From NCBI RefSeq assembly GCF_004366355.1, contig NZ_SODV01000002.1, positions 1,032,768 through 1,096,767 of the forward strand: a stretch of DNA of 64,000 nucleotides, given 5' to 3'. The translations under genes were made by a program, and so were the position numbers. The notes below the pieces were generated by a model that was given only the letters and a program-made list of their open reading frames with translations, was not told the DNA's origin and searched no databases. Source of the DNA: Dinghuibacter silviterrae. GTDB lineage: Bacteria > Bacteroidota > Bacteroidia > Chitinophagales > Chitinophagaceae. Of the stretch, positions 62,628-64,000 are shown one piece after another. How positions within the stretch are numbered: the stretch's first letter is position 1; each line of letters starts with the position of its first letter.

Positions 62628-63288
62628 GCTTTACTGGAATACAACGCGGCCCATTCTTCAAATGGCCCTCAGAAAGCTTATGGCGGCGGGATTATTTGCT
62701 CCGTTTAGACTTGTTGGCGGTACATCCCTGAGCCTTCAATTAGGGCATAGAATGTCTGATGATATCGATTTGTTTACAGACGATGAATATAACAGCGCAG
62801 GTTTTGATGTCATTGATCAATACCTGCGCGAACAGTTTCCATACGTTACCCCTCGAATTCAAGGGCCAATAGGAATGGGAACATCATATATGGTTGGAGA
62901 AAATGACAGGGAAGCGATAAAATTGGATTTGTATTATACGGATGCTTTTATTCAGCCGCCTCTTGTTGAGGACGGTATCAGAATGGCGACCATTGAAGAA
63001 ATCGCAGCAATGAAAATTGATATAGTCCAACGGCAGGCACGGAAGAAGGATTTTTTTGATGTACATGAGCTCCTGGATAGCCTTACGTTGGATGCTATGA
63101 TTCAGCTTCATAAAAAACGCTATCCCTACAATCATAATGAATCAACGATACGCAGAAATTTTATTGATTTTTCGAAAGCTGATGGTGACTTTGATCCTAT
63201 ATGCCTTCGGGGTAAATATTGGGAGGTGATTAAGTGGGAGCTTTCAGAGGTGATAAACAGCACTGCCGGTGATATTGACTATATTTAA
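62620..63288 (+). CDS. AbiEii/AbiGii-type nucleotidyltransferase toxin
   Basis: A 222-residue protein of the DNA-polymerase-beta-like nucleotidyltransferase group. The motif LVGGTSLSLQLGHRMSDDID gives GG at 33-34 and the acidic pair D48 and D50; D103 in IKLDLYY is the third carboxylate. KKDFFDVHELLD is the typical later motif. AbiEii toxins stall growth in phage defence, probably by modifying tRNA ends or other RNA. AT-rich composition and the position next to a methyltransferase suggest a transferred defence module. Confidence 0.9.
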   Translation: MSRLYWNTTRPILQMALRKLMAAGLFAPFRLVGGTSLSLQLGHRMSDDIDLFTDDEYNSAGFDVIDQYLREQFPYVTPRIQGPIGMGTSYMVGENDREAIKLDLYYTDAFIQPPLVEDGIRMATIEEIAAMKIDIVQRQARKKDFFDVHELLDSLTLDAMIQLHKKRYPYNHNESTIRRNFIDFSKADGDFDPICLRGKYWEVIKWELSEVINSTAGDIDYI

Positions 63289-63310
63289 TCTCTTAAAAGA
63301 TTTGTGATAC

Positions 63311-64000
63311 ATGCCCACGCTAAATTGGATAGGGAAAGACAAGGTTATAAATCATCATATGGATGTGCCCTACAAGGTTCTTGAACATTCTTATGGTTTT
63401 GATAACGGATTGCAATCGGAAACAGAAACCAAAAGTGGAAACAAAATCATTCACGGGGATAATTTGGAGGCCCTAAAGTCGTTGCTGCCGGAATATGAAG
63501 GAAGAATAAAGTGCATCTACATTGACCCTCCTTACAATACCGGGACGGAGAATTGGGTTTACAACGACAACGTAAATGATCCGAGACTAAAGAAGTGGTT
63601 GAAGAAAGTAGTGGGAACAGAAGGGGAGGACTTAAGCAGACACGACAAGTGGTGTTGCATGATGTATCCGAGATTAGTGCTGTTGCACAAATTGTTGGCA
63701 GATGATGGGGCGATTTTCGTTTCAATAGATGATAATGAACAGGCGACGTTGAAATTATTGATGGATGAAATTTGGGGTACGGGTAATTTTATCGGAAAGG
63801 TTAGTTGGTTCAAGAAGCGAAAGGGCTCTTATCTCTCAAAGGAATTTGTGAGTCTGACAGAATACATTTATGCATATCGTAAAAAGAAGAAATTATTGCT
63901 TTTTGGGGGCAAGCCCAATAGCGAAGAGTCACAGCCGTTGGTTAAAAGAACCAACGCCACCGGGGAATTGAAATTCCCTGCAGGCGCGGTGAAAACGAAA
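63311..64000 (+). CDS. Site-specific DNA methyltransferase, type III Mod-like (C-terminal part beyond window)
   Basis: The first 230 codons of an adenine-specific DNA methyltransferase. GNKIIHGDNLEALKSLLPEY, then catalytic motif IV YIDPPYNTGTENWVYND, and a SAM-region LLADDGAIFVSIDDNE place it in the beta class used by type III systems and some BREX/DISARM-like modules. It starts 22 bases after the AbiEii gene; only the start is visible, so the Res partner is unknown. GC is low, like the two genes before it. Confidence 0.88.
   Translation, partial: MPTLNWIGKDKVINHHMDVPYKVLEHSYGFDNGLQSETETKSGNKIIHGDNLEALKSLLPEYEGRIKCIYIDPPYNTGTENWVYNDNVNDPRLKKWLKKVVGTEGEDLSRHDKWCCMMYPRLVLLHKLLADDGAIFVSIDDNEQATLKLLMDEIWGTGNFIGKVSWFKKRKGSYLSKEFVSLTEYIYAYRKKKKLLLFGGKPNSEESQPLVKRTNATGELKFPAGAVKTK

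Noticed and set aside
1-64000. CRISPR arrays, rRNA genes and insertion sequences
   Set aside because: No regularly spaced palindromic repeats with unique spacers, no rRNA-like sequence and no transposase-like protein were seen; the repeats at 26822 and 29585 are contiguous.

Overview
The window looks like the chromosome of a GC-rich member of the Bacteroidota, most likely the Chitinophagaceae (Chitinophaga/Dinghuibacter-like). I judge this from content: Oar-like TonB receptors, BlaI-M56 and LytS-LytTR pairs, FtsX-type permeases without a neighbouring ATPase, ECF sigma factors next to membrane partners, lipoproteins with a Cys about 18-20 residues in, and repeated matches to the Bacteroidota -7 promoter element TAnnTTTG. 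No database was searched, so the genus is inference.

Layout. 1-6252 (minus): two tandem paralogous TonB-dependent receptors, the first cut by the window edge. 6450-7646 (plus): ribBA. 7674-18050 (minus): a co-directional run of ggt, a DinB-like protein, a BioF/KBL-like PLP enzyme, an ECF sigma factor, its membrane partner, a TraB/GumN protein and a giant TamB-like protein. 18101-20737 (plus): M14 carboxypeptidase. 20751-26699 (minus): three tandem FG-GAP-like beta-propeller lipoproteins, a small outer-membrane barrel and an S41 lipoprotein peptidase. 26822-27012: a non-coding GC-rich minisatellite. 27264-30508 (plus): blaI-M56 behind a double-palindrome operator. 30810-37372 (plus): flotillin with a long leader, PIG-L deacetylase, and two very small membrane proteins leading into an SSS symporter. 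37341-41948 (minus): FtsX permease, TonB/anti-sigma fusion, ECF sigma factor. 41974-48620: two small envelope proteins, xerD, YkgJ-like protein, prfC, FtsX permease, tsaD. 48716-54673 (plus): LytS kinase, DUF4407 protein, FtsX permease and LytTR regulator, preceded by a 21-bp-spaced direct repeat that looks like a LytTR operator. 54740-57180: TrmN6-like methyltransferase, four-helix-bundle protein, saccharopine-dehydrogenase-like enzyme. 57269-57352: tRNA-Leu(CAA).

After the tRNA the composition becomes visibly more AT-rich in two blocks. The first (57384-60339) is a translationally coupled cassette of a chagasin-like cysteine protease inhibitor, a papain-family protease and an HExxH metallopeptidase. 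The second (62160-64000) holds a HigA-type HTH fused to a DUF6922-like tail, an AbiEii-type nucleotidyltransferase and the start of a type III-like adenine methyltransferase. Between them lies a normal-GC ECF42 sigma factor with its DGPF partner. This reads as a possible tRNA-linked island with a defence module, but its far end is outside the window.

The most interesting items are the inhibitor/protease/metallopeptidase cassette, the HigA-DUF6922/AbiEii pair, the LytTR and BlaI operators, a group of apparently leaderless genes with the -7 element directly against the start codon, and a 44-residue membrane protein coupled to the SSS symporter.
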